The notes: a model not told the origin generated them from the letters alone. DNA of 64,000 nt from Streptosporangiaceae bacterium NEAU-GS5 (GCA_017592665.1 JAGFNW010000002.1:496001-560000); one strand, 5' to 3'. Counted from the first letter of the stretch, positions 17,411-25,141 are shown. Numbers and translations: made by a program.

Positions 17411-18482
17411 GCACCAGTGAGATCTTTACAGCCGCGAACCCTTTACAGGGACACGGATCGACCGGACGCGGCGGCGGTCAAGCACACAGGCGCGCACCAA
17501 GAACCTGCAACGCATCGGAGCACGCGGCGCGCCTCACGCTTGGCGCATCCCGCAGCACCACGAGCCCGACGTACGCGAGGGACACCGGAAATACGCAGCT
17601 CCCAATGGGGTCTTATGTTCTGACCTGCACAAACCCCAGGGAAGCCCGCGCACCTACTGGACCGTCCAGGCCGCCTTGAGGTCATTTCGCAATGGCCTCG
17701 CACGCCTCGATTCCCAAGCTCGCGCCTCAAGCTCGCGACAAGCGAATCTGAGATGCCCACCCCACTGCATGACTGCATTGCACCGAGCACGGCTACACGA
17801 CCCTCGCAGGCACCTACAGGGTCGCCGGAGGCCGCTCCGAATCCACCCGGCCGACGCGCCCACGCCACACTCAGCAGAACCGAACTACTACCCATAGTTA
17901 GCAACTAGCAATCTGTAACGCTACGAATACATACCGTTCTTGCTAGTTACTCTCACATGCGTCAACGAGTACAACTCTGGTGTGCTTCATTCCCAAGGGT
18001 GTGGCCAGCCTCTGCGGGCCCGGGAAATGCAAGCTCCACAAACTCCCGGCATGCACGCTCCGTCGGCCACCGACACGCGTCAGCACGACCGCTCCAACCA
18101 GACGAGCCCATCTACTGGCCCGAATTCTTCTCACGCGGGCCGGCGCATTATCCGCGGCTCAAACATCATCCGCCACCGCTATATCAATTCAGTTGGCGTC
18201 CCCACATCTGCCCCTCGATCACCACCCATCCAGACGCGGAGCAGATCACCTCCAGACCGCCAAACGTCAAGCTCTACCGCACCTCAACGCGCAAAACGGC
18301 TGACCGATTCGCCGACGAGTCCGTCCATTCGCCACGCTCTGTAGCCGGCTTCGATATCTCCCGGCCCCGAGCTCGACGCTTCTGGATCAAGGCTCCCATG
18401 CGCCACCAACTCCCAGGCGCCCGCGTCTCCCGCCACCTTGCGCACTACGGCAATCACCAAATCATCGAGACAGGAGCACACC
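17411..18482 (+). other. non-coding stretch upstream of peptide 2
   Basis: About 1.07 kb without a gene I can support. Several frames are open on both strands, but their products show no domain, start context or codon preference. Composition falls from C-skewed to mixed. The only clear signals are the repeat/inverted-repeat site at 17895-17948 and the Shine-Dalgarno of peptide 2 at its end. Confidence 0.5.
17895..17948 (+). promoter_or_regulatory. TAG-heptamer array plus 9-bp inverted repeat
   Basis: TAGTTAG (17895), TAGCAAT (17906) and TAACGCT (17916) recur at 11- and 10-bp steps, followed about 9 bases later by TACCGT (17932-17937), a possible -10. AACTAGCAA (17903-17911) is also perfectly inverted as TTGCTAGTT (17940-17948). 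SARP regulators are known to bind direct heptamers at 11-bp period just upstream of the -10. I infer a regulated promoter pointing towards peptide 2. Confidence 0.4.
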
Positions 18483-18608
18483 ATGAGTCGCCGAGCGACC
18501 TACGTGATCGCGCTACTCATCGCCGCCGGACTCGCACTGACCACCAGCACTGCTGGGGCAGCGAGCTCACCCGCCTCTATAACAGCGGGCAACTTCGTCT
18601 GCTGCTAG
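18483..18608 (+). CDS. small secreted peptide precursor 2, C-terminal Cys-Cys
   Basis: A 41-residue ORF, ATG 18483 to TAG 18608, with AGGAG six bases upstream, the same spacing as precursor 1. It begins MSRRATYVIALLIAA, has a likely cleavage site near STAGA|A, and ends SPASITAGNFVCC. Shared positions with precursor 1 include R3, A5-T6, ALLIA, the SP at the start of the tail, an Asn three residues before the Cys pair, and the final Cys-Cys. It lies 253 bases upstream of, and codirectional with, the AfsR-like TPR regulator, so it is the likely ligand or co-regulated partner of that gene. Function is inferred. Confidence 0.75.
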   Translation: MSRRATYVIALLIAAGLALTTSTAGAASSPASITAGNFVCC

Positions 18609-18643
18609 CCACGACCTGGCTTTCCCTTAGCAGCTGATGCGAA

Positions 18644-18736
18644 GGGCGGCAACACCGTTTGTAGGCGCACACGGCAGAGGATTTCGCCCCGATTCAGGCG
18701 CTTCCGGGGGACCTACGCCTATCAAAGTTGCCGCCC
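18644..18736 (+). ncRNA. long imperfect hairpin between peptide 2 and the AfsR-like gene
   Basis: GGGCGGCAAC (18644-18653) pairs with GTTGCCGCCC (18727-18736). After a 4-base bulge, TTTG (18658-18661) pairs with CAAA (18723-18726), and TAGGCG (18662-18667) with CGCCTA (18716-18721). That gives 20 pairs with one bulge on each side around a 48-base apical part. TCCTTCCT follows. It could be the terminator of the peptide transcript, an attenuator for the regulator, or a small structured RNA. Confidence 0.5.
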
Positions 18737-18740
18737 TCCT

Positions 18741-18769
18741 TCCTAGATACTCTCTAGATGCTTCTACGA
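18741..18769 (+). promoter_or_regulatory. candidate SARP-box array upstream of the AfsR-like gene
   Basis: Direct heptamers TCCTAGA (18741), CTCTAGA (18752) and TCTACGA (18763) repeat every 11 bp, with CTAGAT exact in the first two. This is the known geometry of SARP operators. It lies about 95 bases before the AfsR-like start, suggesting autoregulation, but no good -10 follows at the usual 8-base distance. Confidence 0.45.
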
Positions 18770-18786
18770 GCCGCCGTCAGACCCTT

Positions 18787-18801
18787 GTCAAGCAGCTTGA
18801 C
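18787..18801. promoter_or_regulatory. 15-bp palindrome GTCAAGC-A-GCTTGAC
   Basis: GTCAAGC (18787-18793) and GCTTGAC (18795-18801) are perfect inverted copies around a single A, 60 bases before the AfsR-like start. It could be an operator for a dimeric repressor. TAAGAT (18802-18807), a possible -10, follows at once, so a protein bound here would block transcription. Confidence 0.4.
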
Positions 18802-18861
18802 TAAGATCTAGCCTCCTTACGAGCTGAATCCGACACGGTAGGCAGAGGCGAAGGCTTGGAT

Positions 18862-21771
18862 ATGGCGCCCACGCAAGACCGCTCCCCAACTTCGTCGGTC
18901 CGCTTGCAGTTGCTTGGGCCGGTTGCAGGATGGCGCGACGATCAGCGCATCTCTCTTGGACCGCCTCGGCAACGGGCGACACTATGCGTCCTAGCATATG
19001 AGGCGGGCCAGCCGATAAGTAGGCAGCGACTGATCGACAAGGTCTGGGGCGAAGCTCCTCCAAAAACAGTTGACCAAAGTGTCTACACGTATGTTGCGAA
19101 CCTTCGGAGAACGCTAGAGCCGGATCGAGGGCGACACGAAGCAAGCCGCTTGATCGTAACCGAATCAACCGGCTACGCGCTCAACCTTGATCCATCCAAC
19201 ATCGACGTGGCGCGCTTCAAGCGACACCTCGTGATTGCTGGCCAGCTCGCACACGACAATGATCGAGAAGAGGCTCTTCATGAACTGGAAGCAGCCCTTT
19301 CCCTATGGACTGGGACAGCTCTTTTAGGGATCCCAGGGCCATTTGCCGCTAGAGAGCGAGCCAAACTGGACGAAATGCGCCTCAACGCGGTGGAACAGTC
19401 GGTCGAACTTCAGATTCAGCTCGGCCGGCATCTGGACGCTGTGGTGACGCTCACAGGGTTTGTGCAGGAGCACCGACTCCGTGAACAAGCAAGGGAACTG
19501 CTGATGGTCGCGCTATATCGCTCCGGGAGGCAGAGTGACGCCCTCGCAGTTTATCACGACACCCGGCGGATACTGAACCAGGAGCTCGGGATCGATCCCA
19601 GCGAAGGACTCCAGCGTTTATATGAACGTATCTTGCGTGCCGACCCGGACCTGAACGCACCTATAACGCGACATAAGGTCCTGTCTGTTTCTGAGCCCCG
19701 CCAACTCCCACGCGACACTATATCCTTTGTTGGTCGTTCCGCAGAATTGGTGAAACTAAAATCCCTACTGGCGCCTTGGAATGACGGCCCGCCTCATCCA
19801 ATGATCGCCATTATAGGCAAAGCCGGCATCGGCAAGTCGGCTACAGCCATTCATATATCACATATCCTGCGTGACCGTTTCCCTGACGCTCTGCTCTACG
19901 CCAATCTTCACGGGGCGACGGCCAACCTCTGTCCACTAGCACCAGCTGAAATACTCAGTCGCTTTCTCCGCACGCTAGGGATATCAGCAGATCACATCCC
20001 CCAAGCTGAGGACGAGGCGGCAGCATTGCTTCGTGATCGCCTCGCGGGGCGACGTGCATTGATTGTGCTCGACAACGTCGCCAGCGCAGATCAAATTCGC
20101 CTTCTCTGCAGCCTGCCACAAGGCTCAGCAACCTTGGTCACGAGTCGTGAGAGCTTGTCAAGCATCGATGACTGTGCCCAGGTACGTCTAGACGCACTCA
20201 CGCGCACTGAGGCGATTACAATGCTTGCAAAGCTGATGGGAGGCGAAAGGCTCGCGGCCGATCCTATAGGAACCACATCACTCGTCAATCTCTGTGATCG
20301 CCTACCCCTGGCTCTGCGCATTGTCGGAGCGAGACTTGCTGATCGGCCAAGCTGGACCGTGAGTGACATGATAGAAAGACTCAAGGAAGAGAGGCACCGT
20401 CTAGCAGAACTCGAATCAGGCGACCTAGGTGTACGCGCGAGCCTCAACGCAAGCTACGAAGCATTACGCCTCAGCGAACGAGCCGTCGATAATGATGCCG
20501 CCAGGGCGTTTGTGAGCATGGGGCTGCTAAATACTCCGGACGTTACTTCTGAAACGATAAGCACAACAATAAATTGTTCAGATGACATCGCTAGCCGGGC
20601 CCTTGAGCGCCTCGTAGATGTTCACCTCCTAGAGCTAATTGATCACAATAGATACCGGCCTCACGACCTTGTTCGCCTCTTCACTATCGAGCGCGCGCTC
20701 GCCGACACTCCCCTTGCGGCGCGACAAGCAGCGTTCCGACGCCTGCTTAGCTACTATGTCGCCACGGCCCAACTGGCAACTCACCTTATGGACGCCCATC
20801 GAGTGCCGCCGCCGATTCCAAATGTAGACGCGATCCCCCGGGCCTTGACCGAGGACGTGGCATTCGACTGGTTGGAACTAGAAAGGCCTAATCTCCTTGC
20901 TGTAGCGCAACAAGCAATGCAGAGTGAAGATGAGACAATCGCCCGGCTGGGAATCGGTCTAGCATTTGCAATGAGTTGGTATCTACTCTATGCGGTCCAT
21001 CGCTCCGACCTCAACGATGCAAGTAATCTTACTCTCTCTACAGCACGCCGCATTGGCGATCTATCTCTCGAAGCCAACGCTCTTTGGCAAATCTCCACAT
21101 CGCTCGAGCGACAAGGTTTTCACGCTGAATCCATCCCTTACATAGAGGAGGAGCTCCGCCTCCAGCAGAAGCTCGGCAACAGGTTCGCACAAATGCGAGC
21201 CTTAGGAAATCTAGCCATTAGCCTTCATAACAGAGAGTCCAATAATGAGGCTCTTAAATACGCCAAGAAGCAAGTCGATCTTGCCCGAGAGATCGGCTCA
21301 GATGTTGGGGAACGCCACGCCTTATACGTAATGGGCTGCATCCATCTGGCTCTGGAAGACTTCGATCTGGCGATTCTCTCCCAGGAGCAGGCACTCACAA
21401 TGGCGGCACGGGCATCAGACCTGTACCACATGTCCGGAATTAAGCTGGAGCTCGGAAAAATACTTCTAAAGACCGGCAAACTGTCTGACGCTAGAGAACA
21501 TCTCCAAGCTTCTCTTGCGCATGCGCGAACAGTGCAAGCCCGCTATGATCAACCGGAGTGCCTAGTCTCCCTCGCAAAATGCTGTCGGCTAATCGGCGAC
21601 TACGAGAGCGCACTCAGTCAAGCGGACGAGGCCTTGGCCCTTTCCAAGACACTGGGTTATCTTCAATGGGCAAGGCAAGCGGCAGATGAGAAGACAGCAA
21701 TCCTCGCCGAGTGGCACTCCGCCACATCTATCCCATTCCAGATTCGCAACTACAGAGGCGATTCCGTCTAG
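18862..21771 (+). CDS. AfsR-like SARP / NB-ARC / TPR transcriptional regulator
   Basis: 969 residues from ATG 18862 (AAGG seven bases upstream). Domains in order: OmpR-type winged helix (about 14-92, with LGPPRQRATLCVLA), bacterial transcriptional activation domain (about 98-245), NB-ARC STAND ATPase (about 280-560; Walker A GKAGIGKS at 319-326, Walker B ALIVLDN ending D404), then a TPR sensor region (about 700-950). This is the full AfsR layout: an ATP-switched activator of secondary-metabolite or developmental genes. Many codons end in A or T, unlike the flanking genes, suggesting transfer. It follows a secreted peptide gene, a long hairpin and a heptamer array. The TPR region is the natural place to read a peptide. 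Confidence 0.92.
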   Translation: MAPTQDRSPTSSVRLQLLGPVAGWRDDQRISLGPPRQRATLCVLAYEAGQPISRQRLIDKVWGEAPPKTVDQSVYTYVANLRRTLEPDRGRHEASRLIVTESTGYALNLDPSNIDVARFKRHLVIAGQLAHDNDREEALHELEAALSLWTGTALLGIPGPFAARERAKLDEMRLNAVEQSVELQIQLGRHLDAVVTLTGFVQEHRLREQARELLMVALYRSGRQSDALAVYHDTRRILNQELGIDPSEGLQRLYERILRADPDLNAPITRHKVLSVSEPRQLPRDTISFVGRSAELVKLKSLLAPWNDGPPHPMIAIIGKAGIGKSATAIHISHILRDRFPDALLYANLHGATANLCPLAPAEILSRFLRTLGISADHIPQAEDEAAALLRDRLAGRRALIVLDNVASADQIRLLCSLPQGSATLVTSRESLSSIDDCAQVRLDALTRTEAITMLAKLMGGERLAADPIGTTSLVNLCDRLPLALRIVGARLADRPSWTVSDMIERLKEERHRLAELESGDLGVRASLNASYEALRLSERAVDNDAARAFVSMGLLNTPDVTSETISTTINCSDDIASRALERLVDVHLLELIDHNRYRPHDLVRLFTIERALADTPLAARQAAFRRLLSYYVATAQLATHLMDAHRVPPPIPNVDAIPRALTEDVAFDWLELERPNLLAVAQQAMQSEDETIARLGIGLAFAMSWYLLYAVHRSDLNDASNLTLSTARRIGDLSLEANALWQISTSLERQGFHAESIPYIEEELRLQQKLGNRFAQMRALGNLAISLHNRESNNEALKYAKKQVDLAREIGSDVGERHALYVMGCIHLALEDFDLAILSQEQALTMAARASDLYHMSGIKLELGKILLKTGKLSDAREHLQASLAHARTVQARYDQPECLVSLAKCCRLIGDYESALSQADEALALSKTLGYLQWARQAADEKTAILAEWHSATSIPFQIRNYRGDSV

Positions 21772-22179
21772 CTTGGGTGAAGCCTGCCCAGGACTCGCTA
21801 ACTAGGCTGGCATCAGTCTAGGGCAGAGGAATCACGACTCTGTGAGAAAGACTCATGACGGCGTCATTGTATGGGCGAGGCCAGCGGCCAAACATCGGTG
21901 CCCTCGACGATCTGCGCCCTTACATCGATCTTGCTGATACTCGGCTCGTTGTCTGAGGTGCAACACTGACCAACGGCCCTGAAGTATCGTTCTGGGAAAG
22001 CGAAATCAATCTTCTTCACACTAGATCTCGCTTGCAGCCTCCGCCGTCACAGTGAAATGGGAACACGTCTCGGCAGTCTCTCTCGCCGCAGACCTCGCTA
22101 CTCCTACGCAATTTGCATCGTCACCAATGCATACGCTCCTCACTTCCACCAGCGCCCACGATAAGGTGCCGCAACCGCA
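21772..22179. other. intergenic stretch, no firm gene
   Basis: 408 bases after the AfsR-like gene. Weak inverted bases (AAGCCTGCCC / CTAGGCTGGC) near 21780-21815 could end its transcript. Apart from the 33-codon frame at 21855, I see no gene, RNA or convincing promoter. Confidence 0.4.
21855..21956 (+). CDS. possible 33-residue ORF or gene remnant
   Basis: ATG 21855 to TGA 21956. The product starts MTASLYGRGQRPNIG and ends LDDLRPYIDLADTRLVV, which looks protein-like and mostly uses ordinary codons. It is too short to place in a family and may be the tail of a decayed gene. GAGAAAG lies a few bases upstream. It could equally be chance. Confidence 0.25.
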   Translation: MTASLYGRGQRPNIGALDDLRPYIDLADTRLVV

Positions 22180-22410
22180 TCAGTCGGGTTGCTTTGGGCG
22201 GCGGGTTGTGGTGCGGGCTTCGAGTTTGGTTTCTTCTTCTAGGTGACGGGCGAGCTCGGCGAGGGTGTCGCCGCAGCGGACGTTGGATAGCTCGGACGCT
22301 GCCTGCGACGTAGGCGAAATGAGTGCTCGGCGGACGGCGTACCACCCGCCGCCGGCGGCGTCAGAGATCTCCCACTTCGGGAAGCGGGTCATTAGTTCCC
22401 CGAGAGTCAT
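22180..22410 (-). CDS. small hypothetical protein
   Basis: 76 residues from ATG 22410, with GGGGGCG about seven bases upstream. It starts MTLGELMTRFPKWEISDAAG and has a WYAVRR segment and a GDTLAELARHLEEETKLEA helix, ending basic. Short proteins with this 'fpkWei...gWyAvRR...t...L..L...i..E' layout are common beside regulators in actinomycetes, but the role is unknown. A longer start at 22566 is less likely. A possible TTGACA box lies upstream on its strand at 22580-22585. Confidence 0.65.
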   Translation of the reverse strand: MTLGELMTRFPKWEISDAAGGGWYAVRRALISPTSQAASELSNVRCGDTLAELARHLEEETKLEARTTTRRPKQPD

Positions 22411-22728
22411 CGCAGCGCCCCCATGGCGTTCGCGGCGAGCAGATTTGAGAATGCAGTCATAGCCTCGCCTTCCAACTTTGCGAAGGCAGCTGATATGCGA
22501 ATGGCGCAGCAGCGCAGATGAGTGAAGGCTAATGGGCCGCAGTTCCAGACGCAAGGCATTCACCAATTGAGACTCTAGTTGTCAACCAACTTCGCATGGG
22601 TCACGGATAACGGCACGGCGCTTCTCGCATAGTCGCTGGTCAGGAGGCGATTAGAATGCGTCTAGAAAGAATGTAGAAATGCGACCTCAATATTTTGGCT
22701 CGATATCTGCCCGCCGGCTGGCAGAGGC
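22411..22728. other. intergenic region with heptamer array
   Basis: 318 bases between the small hypothetical gene and the pucR stop, with no gene. It contains the TTGACA box (minus strand, 22580-22585) and the direct-repeat array at 22652-22680. Confidence 0.5.
22652..22680 (+). promoter_or_regulatory. three-copy SARP-box-like array with -10
   Basis: TAGAATG (22652-22658), TAGAAAG (22663-22669) and TAGAAAT (22674-22680) are direct heptamers at an exact 11-bp period. Eight bases later comes AATATT (22689-22694), a possible -10. Repeats at 11 bp ending 8 bp before the -10 is the classical SARP operator geometry. On the plus strand it would drive transcription into the 3' end of pucR, antisense; on the minus strand it lies 240 bases above the small hypothetical gene. 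Confidence 0.5.
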
Positions 22729-24942
22729 CTAGGAAGCGCGTAGAGCGAGGAAGAGGTCTACGCGGTCGGCCATGGCGGAGAGGTCTTTGCCGGTGAGATC
22801 TTCGACTCGGCGAATGCGGTAGCGGACTGTGTTGACGTGTACGTGCAGACGCTCGGCGCAGGTGTTCCAGGAGCCGGCGCAGTCGAGGAAAGTACTAAGG
22901 GTGTGGACCAGTTCGGCCTGGTGGCGGCGGTCGTAGTCGAGAAGGGGGTCGAGAAGGCGCGCTGCGTAGGAGCGCCGGACACTGTCTGGGACGGTGGCCA
23001 GCAGAAGGTCGTGCGTGTAGATCTCGTCGCTCGTGACCACTCCCCCGCCGCGTGCCTCGGCTAGTCGCCGAGCATGACCTGCCTCCTCGACACCACCGCG
23101 GATCGCGGATGGCCCGCGCAAATCGGCGCTTATCCCCACGGCTACTCGGATGGACGCCGAGGCGGCAAGCAGCGCCGTACGGGATCGCAGGACCGCCACC
23201 AACTCGGCAAGGGAGCGTGCGGCAGAGGCCGTGGATAGGGGCACCAGGGCGACGGCGCCGTGGGAGGTGGAGATGGCCGTGGCGGTGGATGCGGTCGTGG
23301 CAGGCGCGGCAGGCGCGGTGGTGGAAGCGGCCGGCGTGGCGAGCGGGGCGGACGGGGCTGTTGGGGCGGGCGGGGCGGGTGCGGAGGTGAGTGTGGGCCT
23401 GGGGGTCGGAGCCGGGGTGGAGGTGGGTGTGGGCCTGGGGGTCGGAGCCGGGGTGGAGGTTGGCGTGGGGGTGGGTGGGGTGGGGGTGCTCGTTGAGGGG
23501 GTCGCGGATGTAGGGGGGAATTCGATTGAGGAGCTGGGTGTGGTGGAGGCCGGCGCCATTGGGGTGGCGACTGCGCGGCGATTGAGGAGTTCTTCCAGGA
23601 CTTGGCCGCTCAGGGTCGACGCGTCAGGCCCGGCGGAGAAGCTGGGGCGGGTGGTGGGGCCCGGACTGGTCACGGAGGCGACCACTATGGCGTACGGCTC
23701 CGCGGGCTCGATGCCACAGGTGCGCAACCTGGCTGCCAGCTCGGATGGGTCTGCGAAGGGGGCGCATGCCAAGGTGATGAGTTGCTCGGCGAGGCGCCGC
23801 TCCACCCGGCGGCCCTCCTCCGTTCGCGTACGTTCGAGGGCCACACATGAGGCCAGCTCATAGCCGATCTCGACGTCGAGTTCGCCTGAGCAGACGAGTG
23901 CCCAGCCGGCGGCGCGGTGCGAGCGATCGACGGCGAAGATTGTGTACGGACCGTCGACGACGGCGGGAAGCCGGGTGGCGGTCAGGAAGGCCCGGGCGAG
24001 CCGGATGGGTTCGGCCTCAGGGTGAGGGTCAGCGCTCTGTTGAGGGGTGGTGGGCTCGGGGCCGCCTCCGCGTTCAGGGGTGGCGAGGCGCTTCTGGCTG
24101 TGTCCCTGTTTGGGGTTCGTGAGCCGCTTCCGGCCGTGTTCCTGTTCGGGGTTGGTGCGGCGTTTCTGGCTGTGTCCCTGTTCGGGGTCCTGTTCGAGGT
24201 GGGTGAGGTGGTCGGGGGTGCTCGACTGGGGTGGGGTGCTCAGGTGGCCCGCGATGATGGAGCCGGTGGCGGAGATGAGTGCGCCGGATACGCCTAGTTC
24301 GCTGGACATCAGGGCGAACAGCTGGTCGAGGCCCGCTCCTTCGGCGACTGCGGCCACGATGCGACGGTGCCGGCCGAGGGCACTGCGTAGCTCTCCTGCC
24401 TGTCGTCCCGCCAGTTGGCGATTCACCGCGTCCGTGATCGCGCCGAAGGACACCTCCACTGGCACCTCGATGAGAGGCAGTCGACGCGTACGGCATGCGG
24501 CGACGAGGTCTTCTGGGATGTGGCCGAGCCGGGCGTTACCGGCAGCCAAGGCCGCGACCCCGGCAGTGACGAGGATGTCGACAAAGGCGGCGGAGTCGGC
24601 CGGCGACTGCCGCCACATGAGGCCGGTAAGGACCAGTTCGCCGCCGGAGAGGTAACGGCCCGGGTCGGGCAGGTCGGTGGTGATCGCGGCGGTGATTTCC
24701 GGATCGGGGGCGGGGCTGGCGGGGGCGGGGCTGGCGGGGACCGGGCCGCCGGAGGCGGAGATGCGGGGGGTAGCGGCGCTGGGGGCGGCGGCTTCGTGGG
24801 TGGAGGTGCGGGGGGTGGAGGTGCGGGGGGTGGAGGTGCGGGGGGTGGAGGTGCGGGGGGTGGCTTCGTGGGTGGAGGTGCGGGGGTTTGTGAGCAGGGT
24901 CAGGCGGAGATCTTGGATCGCCAGTACGTCGCTCAGGTGCAC
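22729..24942 (-). CDS. pucR: PucR-family purine-catabolism regulator with three repeat insertions
   Basis: 737 residues. The split N-terminal PucR domain reads MHLSDVLAIQDLRLTLLTNP, then after an insertion DLPDPGRYLSGGELVLTG. The C-terminal PucR helix-turn-helix is intact near the end (LHVHVNTVRYRIRRVEDLTG). Three low-complexity inserts stretch the normal length of about 500: a TPRTS repeat (about residues 20-80), an NPEQxHxxKR repeat (about 250-290) and a TPTPTSTPAPTPRP repeat (about 450-550). It is divergent from the xanthine-dehydrogenase subunit and probably controls it and the purine permease. Confidence 0.88.
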   Translation of the reverse strand: MHLSDVLAIQDLRLTLLTNPRTSTHEATPRTSTPRTSTPRTSTPRTSTHEAAAPSAATPRISASGGPVPASPAPASPAPDPEITAAITTDLPDPGRYLSGGELVLTGLMWRQSPADSAAFVDILVTAGVAALAAGNARLGHIPEDLVAACRTRRLPLIEVPVEVSFGAITDAVNRQLAGRQAGELRSALGRHRRIVAAVAEGAGLDQLFALMSSELGVSGALISATGSIIAGHLSTPPQSSTPDHLTHLEQDPEQGHSQKRRTNPEQEHGRKRLTNPKQGHSQKRLATPERGGGPEPTTPQQSADPHPEAEPIRLARAFLTATRLPAVVDGPYTIFAVDRSHRAAGWALVCSGELDVEIGYELASCVALERTRTEEGRRVERRLAEQLITLACAPFADPSELAARLRTCGIEPAEPYAIVVASVTSPGPTTRPSFSAGPDASTLSGQVLEELLNRRAVATPMAPASTTPSSSIEFPPTSATPSTSTPTPPTPTPTSTPAPTPRPTPTSTPAPTPRPTLTSAPAPPAPTAPSAPLATPAASTTAPAAPATTASTATAISTSHGAVALVPLSTASAARSLAELVAVLRSRTALLAASASIRVAVGISADLRGPSAIRGGVEEAGHARRLAEARGGGVVTSDEIYTHDLLLATVPDSVRRSYAARLLDPLLDYDRRHQAELVHTLSTFLDCAGSWNTCAERLHVHVNTVRYRIRRVEDLTGKDLSAMADRVDLFLALRAS
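23385..23480. repeat. 33-bp-class tandem repeats within pucR (Thr/Pro insert)
   Basis: Near-identical units beginning GTGGGCCTGGGGGTCGGAGC are followed by GGGGTGGAGGTGGGTGTGG and repeat in tandem. They encode the (TPTPTSTPAPTPRP) stretch on the minus strand and preserve the reading frame. Confidence 0.7.
24056..24205. repeat. 39-bp-class repeats within pucR (NPEQ insert)
   Basis: Three diverged units containing TTTCTGGCTGTGTCCCTGTT or its relatives encode NPEQxHxxKRxT repeats on the minus strand. Frame is kept throughout. Confidence 0.6.
24791..24890. repeat. 15-bp tandem repeats within pucR (TPRTS insert)
   Basis: At least four tandem copies of GTGGAGGTGCGGGGG, flanked on both sides by GGCTTCGTGGGTGGAGGTGC. 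On the minus strand they encode TPRTS units and interrupt the PucR domain between its first strand and the TDLPDPGRYLSGG motif. Confidence 0.8.
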
Positions 24943-25141
24943 TTAACCAGGATATTTGGATGAACCTACAACTGCCTCCAGCGGCTGTGGGGTGGGATTC
25001 ATGGCGGGGCCAGTTGGCCCGGGCACGCGGCGCTGGTGTACTGCCACTGTGAGTATCACGGGCACCGCGAACAGCACATCCAGCGCCACTGCGGGTGGCA
25101 CGTCTCGTGCGGCTGACGCCGTTCATGGGGGCGGCCATGCC
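24943..25141 (+). other. divergent gap between pucR and the XDH subunit
   Basis: 199 bases. The frame of the XDH gene is open back to 24956, but its translation is low-complexity Ser/Thr/Gly, so I treat it as leader. A short frame MNLQLPPAAVGWDSW... in another phase ends at a TGA overlapping a GTG (near 25048), a possible alternative start for XDH. Confidence 0.4.

Noticed and set aside
16192-18608. RiPP precursor interpretation of the two Cys-Cys peptides
   Set aside because: No maturation enzyme is nearby and both start with ordinary Sec signal peptides; kept only as a weaker alternative.
17443-18637. Open frames of 60-226 residues upstream of peptide 2
   Set aside because: No family features or codon preference; starts are arbitrary and frames overlap one another.
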